From NCBI GenBank assembly GCA_030272585.1, contig BSYQ01000010.1, positions 3,348,001 to 3,412,000 on the forward strand: a DNA stretch of 64,000 bases, in the 5' to 3' direction. The stretch is from Bryopsis sp. KO-2023 (Eukaryota; Chlorophyta; Ulvophyceae; Bryopsidales; Bryopsidaceae). Within the stretch, counting starts at the first letter, position 1, and every line of letters starts with the position of its first letter. The translations under genes and the position numbers were made by a program. Positions 12,801 through 22,524 of this stretch are shown here, one piece after another. The notes beneath the pieces were generated by a model. It saw nothing but the letters and a program-made list of their open reading frames with translations, ran no database searches and was not told the DNA's origin.

Positions 12801-15122
12801 CTCTTCTTGAAGAGATCAAAGTGTGATTTCTTTAAGGATGCATTGCATTATCTTGGCTTCGTGATAAGCAAAGAAGGGATTGCGGTAGATACTCGCAAGA
12901 CTCAGAAGGTCATTGATTGGCCAGAGCCACAAAATATATCTGAGTTGAGATCCTTCTTAGGTCTTTCAAATTACTTCCGTCGGTTCATTCAAGGATACAG
13001 TAAATTGGTCGGACCACTTACGAACTTACTTAGGAAGAGTAAGGAGTGGGACTGGAATGAGGATTGTCGGAAAGCAATGGTGGCAGTTAAGGAAGCCCTG
13101 ACCCATGCACCTTGCTTGGCAATGCCAGATTTCAGTAAGCCTTTTGAAGTTATTGCCGATGCCTCGGATTGGGCTATTGGTGCAATATTACTTCAAGAAG
13201 GTCGACCAATAGCATTTGAAAGTAAAATGCTACATGGTGCACAATTGAGATGGTCAATATCAGACAAAGAAATGTTTGCTGTTGTCCATGCTTTGAAGTT
13301 GTGGAGGTGCTATCTGGATGTGATGGAGTTTAAGGTGATCGTGGATCACAAACCCAACACATTTTTCCATTCCCAGGTAACGTTGTCTCGAAGAGCGGTG
13401 CGGTGGCTTGAGTGTCTTCAGGGATACCGATTCAAGTGGGAATACCAGCCAGGCAGGACGAATGTAGCAGACCCCTTGTCGCGCTATCCTGTACGGTATT
13501 CTCAGCAGATCAGTGTCTTGTTGGAGTCGGTGAGCAAGCGTGGCCGACTCAGTCACCTTGGTGAGGAGGGCCCAGCTCTCTCTCCTTTGCCTAATATCGA
13601 TCTTCAGCGACGATTATCTGAGGGGTACGCTAAAGACGAGTGGTTCAATACATTGGAATCCGCTGCTTCAATGTGTCGTTTCGACTCGGGTTTTTGGTGG
13701 AATGGAACGCGGGTGGTTGTCCCAAACTTTGATGGCCTCAGGTTGGATATTATGAAAGATTTTCATTCAACGGTGTATTCGGGACACTTTGGTGTCAAAA
13801 AGACGAAACACAATTTGTTGAAGTGGTTTTGGTGGCCAGGGGTAGAGAAGGATATATTGTCCTTTATCAAAGGTTGTGATAGTTGTCAACGGAACAAGTG
13901 GAGACGTGGCAAACCTCCTGGTTCGTTGCAACCTCTACCGATACCAGATGCTCGTTGGGAGAGTGTTTCGATGGACTTGATAGTCGAGCTTCCCAAGTCA
14001 GGTGCTGAGCATTATGATGCGATCCTCGTTTTCGTGGACCGACTCACGAAAATGGTGAGATGCGCTGCAACATACACGAAGTGTGATGCTGCAGAAACAG
14101 CGAGACTCTTTGTATCACATGTCTTCCGTTCACACGGTCTTCCTAGGACATTGGTGAGTGACAGAGATCCCAGGTGGAGATCACGATTCTTTGCGGAATT
14201 GTGTAATACTTGGAAGATCAGTCAGGCTATGTCAACTGCTTTTCATCCCACCACTGATGGGCAGACTGAGGCAATGAACAAAGTCTTAGAAGACACCCTA
14301 AGACATTTTGTTGGGATACGCCACAGTGATTGGTCTGAACTGTTGCCAGTTGTCGAGTTTGCTATGAATAACTCCAAGTCGGAAGCGACTGGTGAGACAC
14401 CATTTTTCCTTAATTACGGTCGTGATCCTTGGACAGCTACGACGGCACAGATGCCTGGATTCGGGCCAGGTGCATCTAGTAGAAAGAGCTCGTCACTGCA
14501 GATGGCGGTGCCAGCTGTACAAAGAATGACGACAACGATAAGAGATCGCATTGTGAAGGCGAAAAGGTGTTTAGAGGCAGCACGTCAAAGGATGAAGGCG
14601 TATGCTGATCGACATAGACGTCCTGTGGATGTGAAAGTAGGCGATAAGGTGTTGTTGGATGCACGGCATATCCGCCTAAAACATCCAGGATCCCGAAAAT
14701 TGATGCCGAAGTGGATCGGACCCTTTACTATTTCGGATCAAATCGGTAAGGTAGCTTTTCGGTTGGATTTACCGAACTATCTTAAAATTCATCCGGTTTT
14801 TCATGCGAGCTTGTTGAAGCCTTATTGGGCGCATGGAAAGGTTCAGCCTCCTCCGCCGGTGGAACTCGATGATGAGTTGGAATATGAGGTTGAAATGCTT
14901 TTAGATCATCGTGTACGGCGAATAGGTCGAAAGCGTAAAACTGAGTATTTGTGCAAATGGATGGGTTATGGACATGAGCATAATACTTGGGAACCCGAAG
15001 AGCATATGGAGAATGCTAGGGAATTGGTAGAAGAATACCAAAACAAAATCAAGTCGACGGACTTGTCTCCGCCAATTGTTATCCGTCGAAGTGAACGCCT
15101 TCGGTCGAAAGAGCGCAATTGA
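9897..15122 (+). CDS. Gag-Pol polyprotein with chromodomain
   Basis: A single frame of 1,741 codons starts at the ATG in GCCATGG (9897) and stops TGA at 15120-15122. Domain order: Gag (about 80-300); a zinc knuckle CFTCGAPWDVSHKC near residue 320; aspartic protease with LLDSGAA near 560; reverse transcriptase with SALDLKAGYWQL and YLDD near 940; RNase H beginning IADASDWAIG near 1086; integrase with an HHCC zinc finger (about 1296-1332), and catalytic D-D-E in MDLIV, SDRDPRW and GQTEAMN; and a C-terminal chromodomain (about 1663-1715) with YLCKWMGYGHEHNTWEPEE. The protease-RT-RH-IN order and chromodomain identify a chromovirus. Gag and Pol are fused with no frameshift or stop between them. 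No inactivating change is visible. The chromodomain presumably directs integration to marked chromatin. Confidence 0.95.
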   Translation: MDGNDKSSHTSEKEAEVEPPPKTKDLEERLTEMEGLLADLVMKLPDPESSKDKDKMDEDESIDIGKSGNDGGPRGMTSQVAKPEKYDGKIPWKEFQSSLTVYFVAAGINQERWGKVAPTFFGRAAQKHLAARVSSESLEKGEVSWKQICETMSDGSFGEMASDYAITKKLISCRDHLERKVNTNEFVRFVDDLFKLRRIPMDEASKCFFLLHNLHPALKSSLETDVHGKPWTIYNDLRNHVLAKGVTHDERIPVIKNKSGNVHGRGEDLYGYKTSKKAKTRPSFTSGQANPNASKKAKGTVRGTKLSPEERARRIAQKLCFTCGAPWDVSHKCGGKGKVSDLAINVLSPIESHVHIDEVVEPSNAMIDEEMKIHASTDEKKFSCRNEKKVNAQMDHSVHRKMIKRELERLEERTGRKFTFDSSGGCFPVDACKRSCEDFLTCDVSGEHVWLNPGKAQMDAFLKHYFECKKRAPMTTSACVLVPHKMCKAFRVFDSMRLIAQYRKGAFLFERARKIPFSQPFDVYYDAPVPRIVEPTIDKEIMIMSMVFEGRIFDTPAHILLDSGAAGSAYISQQFCEAYGISYQAQSDTTVQMADGTPLTCSGKTTVPLRIQGLREKLECLVISAPHFDLYLGDFWLKDHCAHMDFLHNSCSLLSTRGRRVTIHHTISARNRSDRCVHTVTPFLSIKQVKRCLRDDRITPFLVLVREVTPPLEGEEHGSPNALFRERGSLEDVVKSAHGDHVEKETLENMLAPILDQYEDRFANELASCPPSREFDASIDLIPGANPVSRPIFRYTPGERKEIEDQISDMLAKGLIQPSCSPWGAPVLFVPKPDGTKRMCVDYRGLNKLTVKNQYPIPRIDDLLDQLQGARYFSALDLKAGYWQLRVKAEDQAKTAFKTPFGLFEYRVLPMGLTNAPAIFQTWMNRVFHGMIGKYVLIYLDDILVYSRNEKDHIMHLKKVMDRLREHKLFLKRSKCDFFKDALHYLGFVISKEGIAVDTRKTQKVIDWPEPQNISELRSFLGLSNYFRRFIQGYSKLVGPLTNLLRKSKEWDWNEDCRKAMVAVKEALTHAPCLAMPDFSKPFEVIADASDWAIGAILLQEGRPIAFESKMLHGAQLRWSISDKEMFAVVHALKLWRCYLDVMEFKVIVDHKPNTFFHSQVTLSRRAVRWLECLQGYRFKWEYQPGRTNVADPLSRYPVRYSQQISVLLESVSKRGRLSHLGEEGPALSPLPNIDLQRRLSEGYAKDEWFNTLESAASMCRFDSGFWWNGTRVVVPNFDGLRLDIMKDFHSTVYSGHFGVKKTKHNLLKWFWWPGVEKDILSFIKGCDSCQRNKWRRGKPPGSLQPLPIPDARWESVSMDLIVELPKSGAEHYDAILVFVDRLTKMVRCAATYTKCDAAETARLFVSHVFRSHGLPRTLVSDRDPRWRSRFFAELCNTWKISQAMSTAFHPTTDGQTEAMNKVLEDTLRHFVGIRHSDWSELLPVVEFAMNNSKSEATGETPFFLNYGRDPWTATTAQMPGFGPGASSRKSSSLQMAVPAVQRMTTTIRDRIVKAKRCLEAARQRMKAYADRHRRPVDVKVGDKVLLDARHIRLKHPGSRKLMPKWIGPFTISDQIGKVAFRLDLPNYLKIHPVFHASLLKPYWAHGKVQPPPPVELDDELEYEVEMLLDHRVRRIGRKRKTEYLCKWMGYGHEHNTWEPEEHMENARELVEEYQNKIKSTDLSPPIVIRRSERLRSKERN

Positions 15123-15531
15123 CAGAGTAGGAGATCTCAAGAGAAGGGAAATAAATTGAATGGGCAAAATTTGATTTAAATATCTCCGCACATATGTGTG
15201 AATGCCGACGGGTGAGATATTATTTTCCTAAGGCAAGGTAGCCAATGTGGAAAAGCGTTCACCATGAAAAGGGTTTTATCTCGGGTTTGAGAAGGTGTCT
15301 TGACCCTTAAGATGGTTTGGTTTTGTGAAAGGGATCACAAACTTTGAGATGTTTCTCCAATCTCAATCTTGACCGGATATGAAACTTTTGGTGTAGTGGC
15401 TCGCTGAAAGGCACCTAGAGATTTCAACATTTGGTCAAAGTACCGTGTGTAAACCATTGCTAAGGTTTCTGCACCCTGTAGCATATAAGTGTTTATCCAA
15501 GTGGAGTCAGGACCAGGAGGTCTGACACTTT

Positions 15532-15543
15532 GGGGGGGAGGAA
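15532..15543 (+). promoter_or_regulatory. Polypurine tract
   Basis: GGGGGGGAGGAA lies immediately before the 3' LTR, the expected place for the plus-strand DNA priming tract. Confidence 0.85.
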
Positions 15544-15787
15544 TGTTATGACGTCACACGCGTGTGTCACGGTGTGTCGCCACGTGTACATGTGTGTCGC
15601 CACGTGTGTCACCTGTCGTGACACATTTGCATCTGTCCCCACACGGTGGTAGCAGGGTCCAATCACCAAGTATGGTGATTGCTACCATGTGTACTAGCAA
15701 CGCTCATAAAAGGCGTTGGTACACTCTCTTTCCAGGTTTTGGTTTGAGAAAGACTTTCACTGCCACTGAAAGTCAAGCAGCATAACA
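15544..15787 (+). repeat. 3' LTR of the chromovirus, 244 bp
   Basis: Same length and, by eye, the same sequence as 8537-8780. It is followed by the second CAAAA target copy at 15788-15792. Confidence 0.92.
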
Positions 15788-16373
15788 CAAAAGGGCCAAA
15801 ACGTTTTATTACAAGATGATTTTGGGGCCACAAAAGGGCCACATTTACCCAAACTTTGTAAGGCCAGGGCCACATCCAAGAAATCAATCGAGTTTCCACA
15901 AAAATCAAAACCAACAACATTGAGTAAGTGCTATATAAACACCAAGCCTTGTAATTTCTGGTTTTTAAGTTGGGGCCACATTCTATTTTTTTTCGGACAA
16001 ATTGGGCCACAAAAGGGCCACAACTAGATGAAATGGCCAAATTCAGGGCCACTTTGGGGCCAGTGAAATCGAAAAAAAATACACTGGTGCTGAGACTAAT
16101 GGGACGCCGCGAGTTGGGACTACACCACGTGATACGCGCTCACATGCCCCATGGACGCGGAACAAATCTGAGCTGTGTGACTCCCCGTCCGCACGCGATC
16201 GGTCCCGTATCTCCCCTACAGTCGTTGACGCTCAGCGTCACCAAGACATCAACACCTATCTATTCCAGGCCCCCAAATGTTCCCAACTAATGCACACACG
16301 CCCAAGGTGCTAAGGTTCTGTCCATCACTCGCAGCAGGAAGAGCGTGGTCATTGCTTTCACCTCGCAGCCAAA

Positions 16374-19014
16374 ATGCTCCATTGCGTTTCTACGACAAAA
16401 GGGGTCGCCACCGCCTCCACCATATCTGCTCGCTGCAGGTGAGGTAAACTCCACGAACGTAAGGGAGACGCGGTGGACGTCTTTTTGGTGAGGTCTCTAC
16501 CGTTTTCTCCCTAAATGGGCGTATTCTCAACCCGTCGAGTGTTCGAGCGTTCAACCCGCCGAGTCCTGCAAGGATAATAGATTAATGCAGCCTCTTTCTC
16601 TTTCTCATACCGTCGCAACGACCGTATCAAAGGACGTACCGAAGATTCCTGGATCGAAATATTCCTAAAAGGAGGGGGCGAAACGCGGCACTTCGTATCC
16701 TTTGTTTCGTTCGTGAAGTCCTTCGTTATAGCTCAGCGATGTCAAGGAAGGTTACTGTCTAGGTGTGTGGGACCGAGGTTGCAAGGAAACACGCACCTTG
16801 CTGTCGTAGCGTCGCCCGCGCAGCATGCCATTGCTCGCGCGTGGATATCTCTGGAATCCGCGTGGATTCGCGTGGAAAATCTGACTGTGCGACGCATCCG
16901 TAAGAGTAAGACAAACAAACAAACATCAAAGAGTAACATCGTATCGAAATGACAATTCCAGGAGAACAAAAACTGCGTCACGTGACGTGCGATGTTGCCA
17001 CTCAGCAGATGCTACTAGACCCTCGTCGTTTCTCTTGATTTCACAGCAAAGGGTCCAATGCTGGTTGTTGGTTGCTTTCCCACTCCACATGCAACTCTAC
17101 TGGAGTGCCCTTTTCTTAGCAGACTTTCCTCGATTGACACTTACTGCACAGTGTAGAAAAGTGTATCGAGCGGTATTCTGATTGCTTGGATTTCTTATGG
17201 ACATACGGGCATGGTCTGTAATCATTGATTGATTGATTGACGGGCATGGTCTGTTTGAACGTGGGTTGCTGGATGCGAGTCCTACTATTTGCAAACATCT
17301 CCTTTTCTTTGACATTGTGGTAAGCATTTTCATGATGGTACGGATGTCGCATTTAAGTTGTTGAGTTTTCTTGCCACAGAACGAATCTGGAGGGGCAAGT
17401 GCATTTGGTGACTGGGAGTACGGATGGAATAGGGAGGCATACCGCCACCAAATTGGCGCAAAACGGGGCAACAGTGCTGATACATGGACGGTAGGGGGTC
17501 AGCTGAAACAAAACATTAAGTTATGTTATCCCCCAAAAAAACTTTAAAAGAGGAGAGCGATATTTGCAGTTTAATCTTTCCTGCTGACGCTGTGAATCAC
17601 AAATGCAGGAGCTTGGAGCGAGTTTCGGAGACCGTAGCAAAAATAAAGGATGTTTCTGGAAATCCAAGGATTCAGGGCTACACGGGTGATTTGTCATCGT
17701 TGCAACAAGTCAGGCAGCTGGCAGAGCACATCAAAAAGGACCACAAATCGATCGATGTCCTGACAAACAATGCAGGAGTGTTCGAGAACTACCGAAAGTG
17801 AGTCAGAAATGTTGATGAAAAAAGGGCAAAATGGCAAAATAAAGAAAAAGGTTTTGTTGCTTGGAAATAGTGATTGCAATTTTGGGAGTGTGGATGTATT
17901 TTGTAGGGAATCTGAGGATGGTTTTGAAATGACCTGGGCAGTGAATGTACTGGCCCCGTTCCTGTTGACTTCGCTTCTGGTGGATATCGTCAAGTCTCGA
18001 ATTGTGATCGTTAGCTCCCTTTCGGCATGCGGCTCCATAGACTTCAGCAACCTGCAACAAGAAAAGGGCTACAGGTAACACGAGGAAATAAGTTCAAATC
18101 TGTCGAGGTTTTCTCTGGATCACAAAACCAGACTAAATCGCATGAGAGCAAACCTTGTGTTGTTTTCAATGGACGTGTTTCATCGGTCTTTTGTTCTGTT
18201 GTGGAGGGAAAGATACTGATCCTTGGCATTGAGTATTTTTTCGACCTCTTTTGTTTCAGTGAACGAGGAGCTTACGCCTTGTCAAAGCTTGCAAATCAGC
18301 TGTTTTCATTCAAGTTGGCGAAATTAGCCAAGGATGTTACGGTAAGCAGAAATAACAAGAATTCTGCCACGATATTTTTTTTTCATTCTGTTTTTCCATT
18401 GGTGAAGTGCTTCAGCTTGGTTATGAGTGGTGCCTTCCCTTCCCCCCCCCAAAATAAATAAATAAATAATAATAATTCAAAAACAGAACAGCAGAGGGAT
18501 ATAATATCAGGTGTACGTAGAACAGTTGCTTGATTGACAGTCTGATCTTTGTTTTTATTTTCCCCCTCTAAGGTTAATTGTCTGGATCCTGGAAAGGTCA
18601 ACACGAAAATGTTGCTGTCTTTTCGGGGTCGAGTTGGCATCGAATTGAACAATGCCGACAACGAATTTTTTACAGCTACTCACCCTTCCCTGTCCAACAC
18701 CACTGGGAAGTATTTCGTCAGCAAAGCGGAATCCATGGGTCGAAGGGTGAGTCTGTAAATATAATTTTTTGAGTTGAACACATGTTTCCACACAGTTAAA
18801 TCAGTTTGCATCATTATGACAAAAAAAAAGAAACGAGAAACGAAACGAAATTGACAGATAGAAAAAATTGCAACCCCCCCCCCCAAAAAAAAAAAAAAAT
18901 CTTTGTTTTTTCTCAGAAGTGGTGTTTTGAATGTTGTTGCAGGTTGCTTATGATGTGGCTACTCAAGATAAACTGTGGGCCATCATGGAAGAACAAACAG
19001 GCCGCAAATTTTAA
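16374..19014 (+). CDS. Short-chain dehydrogenase/reductase, tandem copy 1
   Basis: Seven exons: 16374-16438, 17380-17490, 17609-17797, 17907-18074, 18260-18341, 18573-18746, 18943-19014. They total 861 nt (286 aa), with all GT-AG junctions in matched phase. The product is a classical SDR (Rossmann NAD(P)-dependent oxidoreductase). It has the cofactor motif TGSTDGIG, NNAG in DVLTNNAGVF, the catalytic Ser in IVIVSSLS, the YALSK catalytic Tyr/Lys, and the LDPGKVNTKM loop. It resembles DHRS12/retinol-dehydrogenase-type SDRs; the substrate is unknown. The 21-residue N-terminus from exon 1 (MLHCVSTTKGVATAS...) is conserved in the two later copies, which supports the start. Intron 1 is about 940 bp, far longer than in copies 2 and 3. 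Copy 1 has SFRGRVGIE where the others have a Y/S-x-GPIGIE pattern. Confidence 0.88.
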
Positions 19015-19894
19015 CCGGCACCCCATGTGTATATATAGATATATAGAAACATATTCCACCAACTGTGGAATAGGTGCTCAACCCATTTGTATCTGGCAAA
19101 CTACGTTGCTCTAATCCAAATACAAAGCCACCCCAAAACTCGTTCAATTGTCATCCACGACTTACAGTTTTTTTATTCGTTTCTCAAGTTTTTAATTCTT
19201 AAGGGGGGGGATAGTTTCCATTTTTATTTTTTTTATTTTTTTTTGGGGGGTGGGGTGGGGTGGGGTGAATGTATCCATGCACAGAACCACCACCTGGAGG
19301 TTGTGATAGTGGATCCATACCGGGGAAATGTGTACATAGTGAAATTAAGTTTGAGGCAGATTGGCACTCAGACCAGGGTCCGGCAGTGGGGAAACTGCAT
19401 TTCTGGAGTGTTATCTGAAGTTGGAAAAAGTTGCTAATGATGGTGTTGTTCTGAACGATTCTTTTAACGAAAATGAAGTCTTACTAAACTCCACCACTGG
19501 TCTGTCGACAGCTCTCTTGACTCACCCCCCCCCCCCCCACACACACACACACTTCCTTTAAAATGCCACCACCTCAACCACTCACACAAAGCCTCACAAA
19601 GCAATTGTTGTGAGGTGCACCGCTGTTGCAGCTTAAGAATCATTCACCTTGCCTTGCAAAAGCTAACTGGAAGGCTCTATGGTCTTTTGTTGATTCCTTT
19701 GTTTATTTCACTTCAATGGTCGGGAAAAGTGCACGCCATCCACGTTTCTATGCAAGCACTCCCCGCCCAACATCAGCCGATCCTCATCACTTCTGATGAA
19801 TTCCGTGGGTTTCCATTAATCCCACGACTGATTTAAAAATGCTGCAGCGAGATCAGGTCGAACATGGTTTTCGTTTCTGCCTCGAAGTGATCCA
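19015..19894. other. Intergenic between SDR copies 1 and 2
   Basis: Holds a G/T-rich run at 19204-19267 and C and CA runs at 19524-19552. From about 19740 it shares text with the flank upstream of copy 3 (about 22385-22524), including 'ACATCAGCCGATCCTCATCA', so the duplicated unit includes promoter sequence. Confidence 0.6.
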
Positions 19895-21958
19895 ATGCTT
19901 GGTTGCGTTTCCACGATGAAGGGGGTTGCCGCAGCCGCCACTAGATCTATTCGCTGTAGGTGCGATAAACACCACGATTGAAACTTCTCACCCAGTCGAC
20001 GTCTTTCGGTTGCACCTCTTATAGGGGTGCACAGGATGCAGAGTTCACAATGCTGCAATCATTTCCATTCCCCTCCATCTTCCACATGAGGCTTTGACAT
20101 TGTGGTAAGGATTTTCATGACAGTATGAATGTTGCATTTCCTGCCACAGGGCAAGCCTCGAAGGGCAAGTGCATCTGGTGACGGGGAGTACAGATGGAAT
20201 AGGGAGGCACACTGCCACCAAATTGGCGCAAAATGGGGCAACAGTCCTGGTGCATGGACGGTAGGGGACCAACCCAAACGCCAAATTATGCTATCTCCCC
20301 CCAAGAAAATCAAGAAGAGGAGAGCGATATTTGTAGTTCAGTCGTTGCCTTTGATGCTGTGAACTCATGGATGCAGGAGCTTGGAGCGAGTTTCGGAAAC
20401 TGTGGCAGAAATAAAGGGTGTTTCTGGAAATCCAAAGATTCAGGGCTACACGTACGATTTCTCGTCGTTGCAGCAAGTCAGGCAGCTTGCAGAGCACATA
20501 AAAAAGGACTATGAATCCATCGATGTCCTGACAAACAATGCAGGGGTGTTCGAGAACTCCCGAAAGTGAGTAAGAAATATGAATGAAAAAAGGGAGGTGG
20601 TAGTATATTTTTCTATTGGGGATGCTGAATGCAGCAATGCTTTGGTTCATGTAGACTGGAATGTTGCGAGCGGTGTTCAGTGTTTGCTTGTGCATGTATT
20701 TTGTAGGGAATCTGAGGATGGTTTTGAAATGACCTGGGCAGTGAATGTGCTGGCTCCATTCCTGTTGACTTCGCTCCTGGTGGATATCGTCAAGTCTCGG
20801 ATTGTGATCGTAAGCTCCCTTTCAGCATGCGGCTCCATAGACTTCAATAACCTGCAACAAGAAAAGGGCTACAGGTAGCACCAGGAAATGACTTCACAAG
20901 TGTTGAGCTGGTGGAAATTCAGTGTTTTCCATGTGTCTTAATTATCACCTTCACTTGCGTATATAGAGATAGCATCAGAAAACATTACGGAAGAGTGGTG
21001 CTTCCTATGTTCTGCATGTGTCCAGTTCTGGATTGTCTGAGTTTGATAAAGCAAAAAATGAGGCCCCAAATTTTTTGAGCATTTCAGAGTGAACTGGATG
21101 TGTTGAGCTTGTCTTTAGGGTAGAAAACAGCATTATGGGTCAGACCAATTCTCATGAGGTCATTCTTTTTGCATTTTTTTTTGCATTCTTTTTGCATTTT
21201 TTTTGCATTTTTTTCTTTGCATTTTTTTGCATTCTTTTTGCATTTTTTTGCATTTTGTTTTCAATTTGTGTTTGGTTTTCGGATGGACAACTTTTATTGC
21301 ATCTTTTTGTTGGCAGGTCTGTGGTGTAGAAAGATACTGATCCTTCACATTGAATATTTTTTCGACCTCTTTTGTTTCAGCGAACATGGGGCCTACGCCT
21401 TGTCAAAGCTTGCAAATCAGTTGTTCACATTCAAGTTGGCGAAATTAGCCAAGGATGTTACGGTAAGCAACAATTAAAAAAATAAATAAATTCAACCACA
21501 AGACTTCTTTCTTTTATTTTTGGCTGTTATTTACCAGCTTGATAGATTTCGTTTCTTTTCCTTCCCACCACACACCCCATGTTGTTTTTTCCCTCAACAG
21601 GTTAATTGTCTGGATCCTGGAACGGTCAACACTAAAATGCTGTTGGCGTATTGGGGTCCAATTGGCATCGAAACGAATGATGCCGACAATGAGTTTTTCT
21701 CAGCCACGCACCCTTCACTCTCCAACACCACTGGGAAATATTTCGTCAGCAAACAGGAATCCATGGCTCCAAGGGTGAGTCTGTGAACAGATATTCTTTC
21801 CCAAATTGTTTTATCGGCAGATGAGACTGCGTCCCCCCCCCCTTCTATGTTTTCCTCAGAAGTAGTGTTTTTGAATGTTGTTGCAGGTTGCTTATGATGT
21901 GGCTACTCAGGATAAGCTGTGGGCCATCATGGAAGAACAAACAGGGGGGAAATTTTAA
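19895..21958 (+). CDS. Short-chain dehydrogenase/reductase, tandem copy 2
   Basis: Exons 19895-19959, 20150-20260, 20377-20565, 20707-20874, 21381-21462, 21601-21774 and 21887-21958 again total 861 nt (286 aa). Exon lengths and phases match copy 1 exactly. All active-site elements are present: TGSTDGIG, NNAGVF, IVIVSSLS, YALSK, LDPGTVNTKM. The N-terminus is MLGCVSTMKGVAAAATRS. The extra basic and alanine residues could be a weak targeting signal, but this is uncertain. Intron 4 has grown to about 500 bp and carries a TTTTTGCAT simple repeat. Confidence 0.88.
21165..21262 (+). repeat. TTTTTGCAT simple repeat inside SDR2 intron 4
   Basis: About ten imperfect units of (T)4-8GCATT(C/T) in tandem. 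They lie wholly within the intron between 20874 and 21381. The corresponding introns of copies 1 and 3 lack it, so it expanded after duplication. Confidence 0.8.
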
Positions 21959-22524
21959 CATATGTGCCACCTCTGGGATGGTGATCTTCAGGCAGCTTGG
22001 CAACCATGCCCCAATTTTGTCCTTTTCATTTGTGTTGAAAGTTGTTGGTTTTGTGCAATCATGTAAAGAAGTGATGGCTCTTCTTAAAACACTTTGATAC
22101 CCAAACCAGATTACATTGTTTCAAACAGCGCCCCAAATATAGTTGCACCTCCAGTGGTGCAGTGTTGCTATGCAACAGTGTTGCTGCATAATGCTGTTAT
22201 GCAGCACCTCTTGCCCATCTTCGTTCATTCCCGAATGGTTGGTGAAACCCCATGGTGAACACAAAAAGCCAAGAAATCCTGATGAAACTCTCGAGAGAAA
22301 AATCATGGAGGAATGTAATTAAGAGGTTCATGGATTGCAAGAACTGACTGAACACAAAAAATACCATAGACCCCGTTCTGTGCAAGCACTCCCCGCTCAA
22401 CATCAGCCGATCCTCATCACTTCTCATGAATTCCGTTGGTATTTATTAATCCCACGACTGATTTAAGAGTGCTGCAGCGAGATCAGGACGAACATGGTTT
22501 TCGTTTCTGCCTCGAAGTGATCCA

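Larger units (their letters stand above)
8537..15787 (+). mobile_element. Complete chromodomain Ty3/gypsy LTR retrotransposon (chromovirus)
   Basis: It is a 7,251-bp element with identical 244-bp LTRs, a CAAAA target duplication, a primer-binding-like site after the 5' LTR, a long leader, one uninterrupted gag-pol frame with a C-terminal chromodomain, and a polypurine tract abutting the 3' LTR. All parts needed for transposition appear intact. It lies inside the hAT-like element, so it is the younger insertion. No envelope gene is present. Confidence 0.93.
8437..16094. mobile_element. hAT-like non-autonomous TIR element (host of the LTR element)
   Basis: The element begins CAGTGTAT at 8449 and ends ATACACTG at 16086, an 8-bp perfect inverted repeat followed by an A/T run. 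The terminal bases fit the YARNG start of hAT transposons. Outside the ends lie GTGCTGAC (8437-8444) and GTGCTGAG (16087-16094), a 7-of-8 match that fits an 8-bp target duplication. Four extra bases (TCAG, 8445-8448) lie between the left copy and the TIR. Both arms carry repeated GGGCCACAAAA / TGGCCC words, typical of subterminal binding repeats. Without the inserted retrotransposon the element is only about 0.39 kb and has no transposase. Confidence 0.55.

Noticed and set aside
22135-22205. Repeated TGTTGC/GCAACA words as a possible hairpin RNA
   Set aside because: Pairing is short and interrupted, with no support comparable to the hairpin at 25143.
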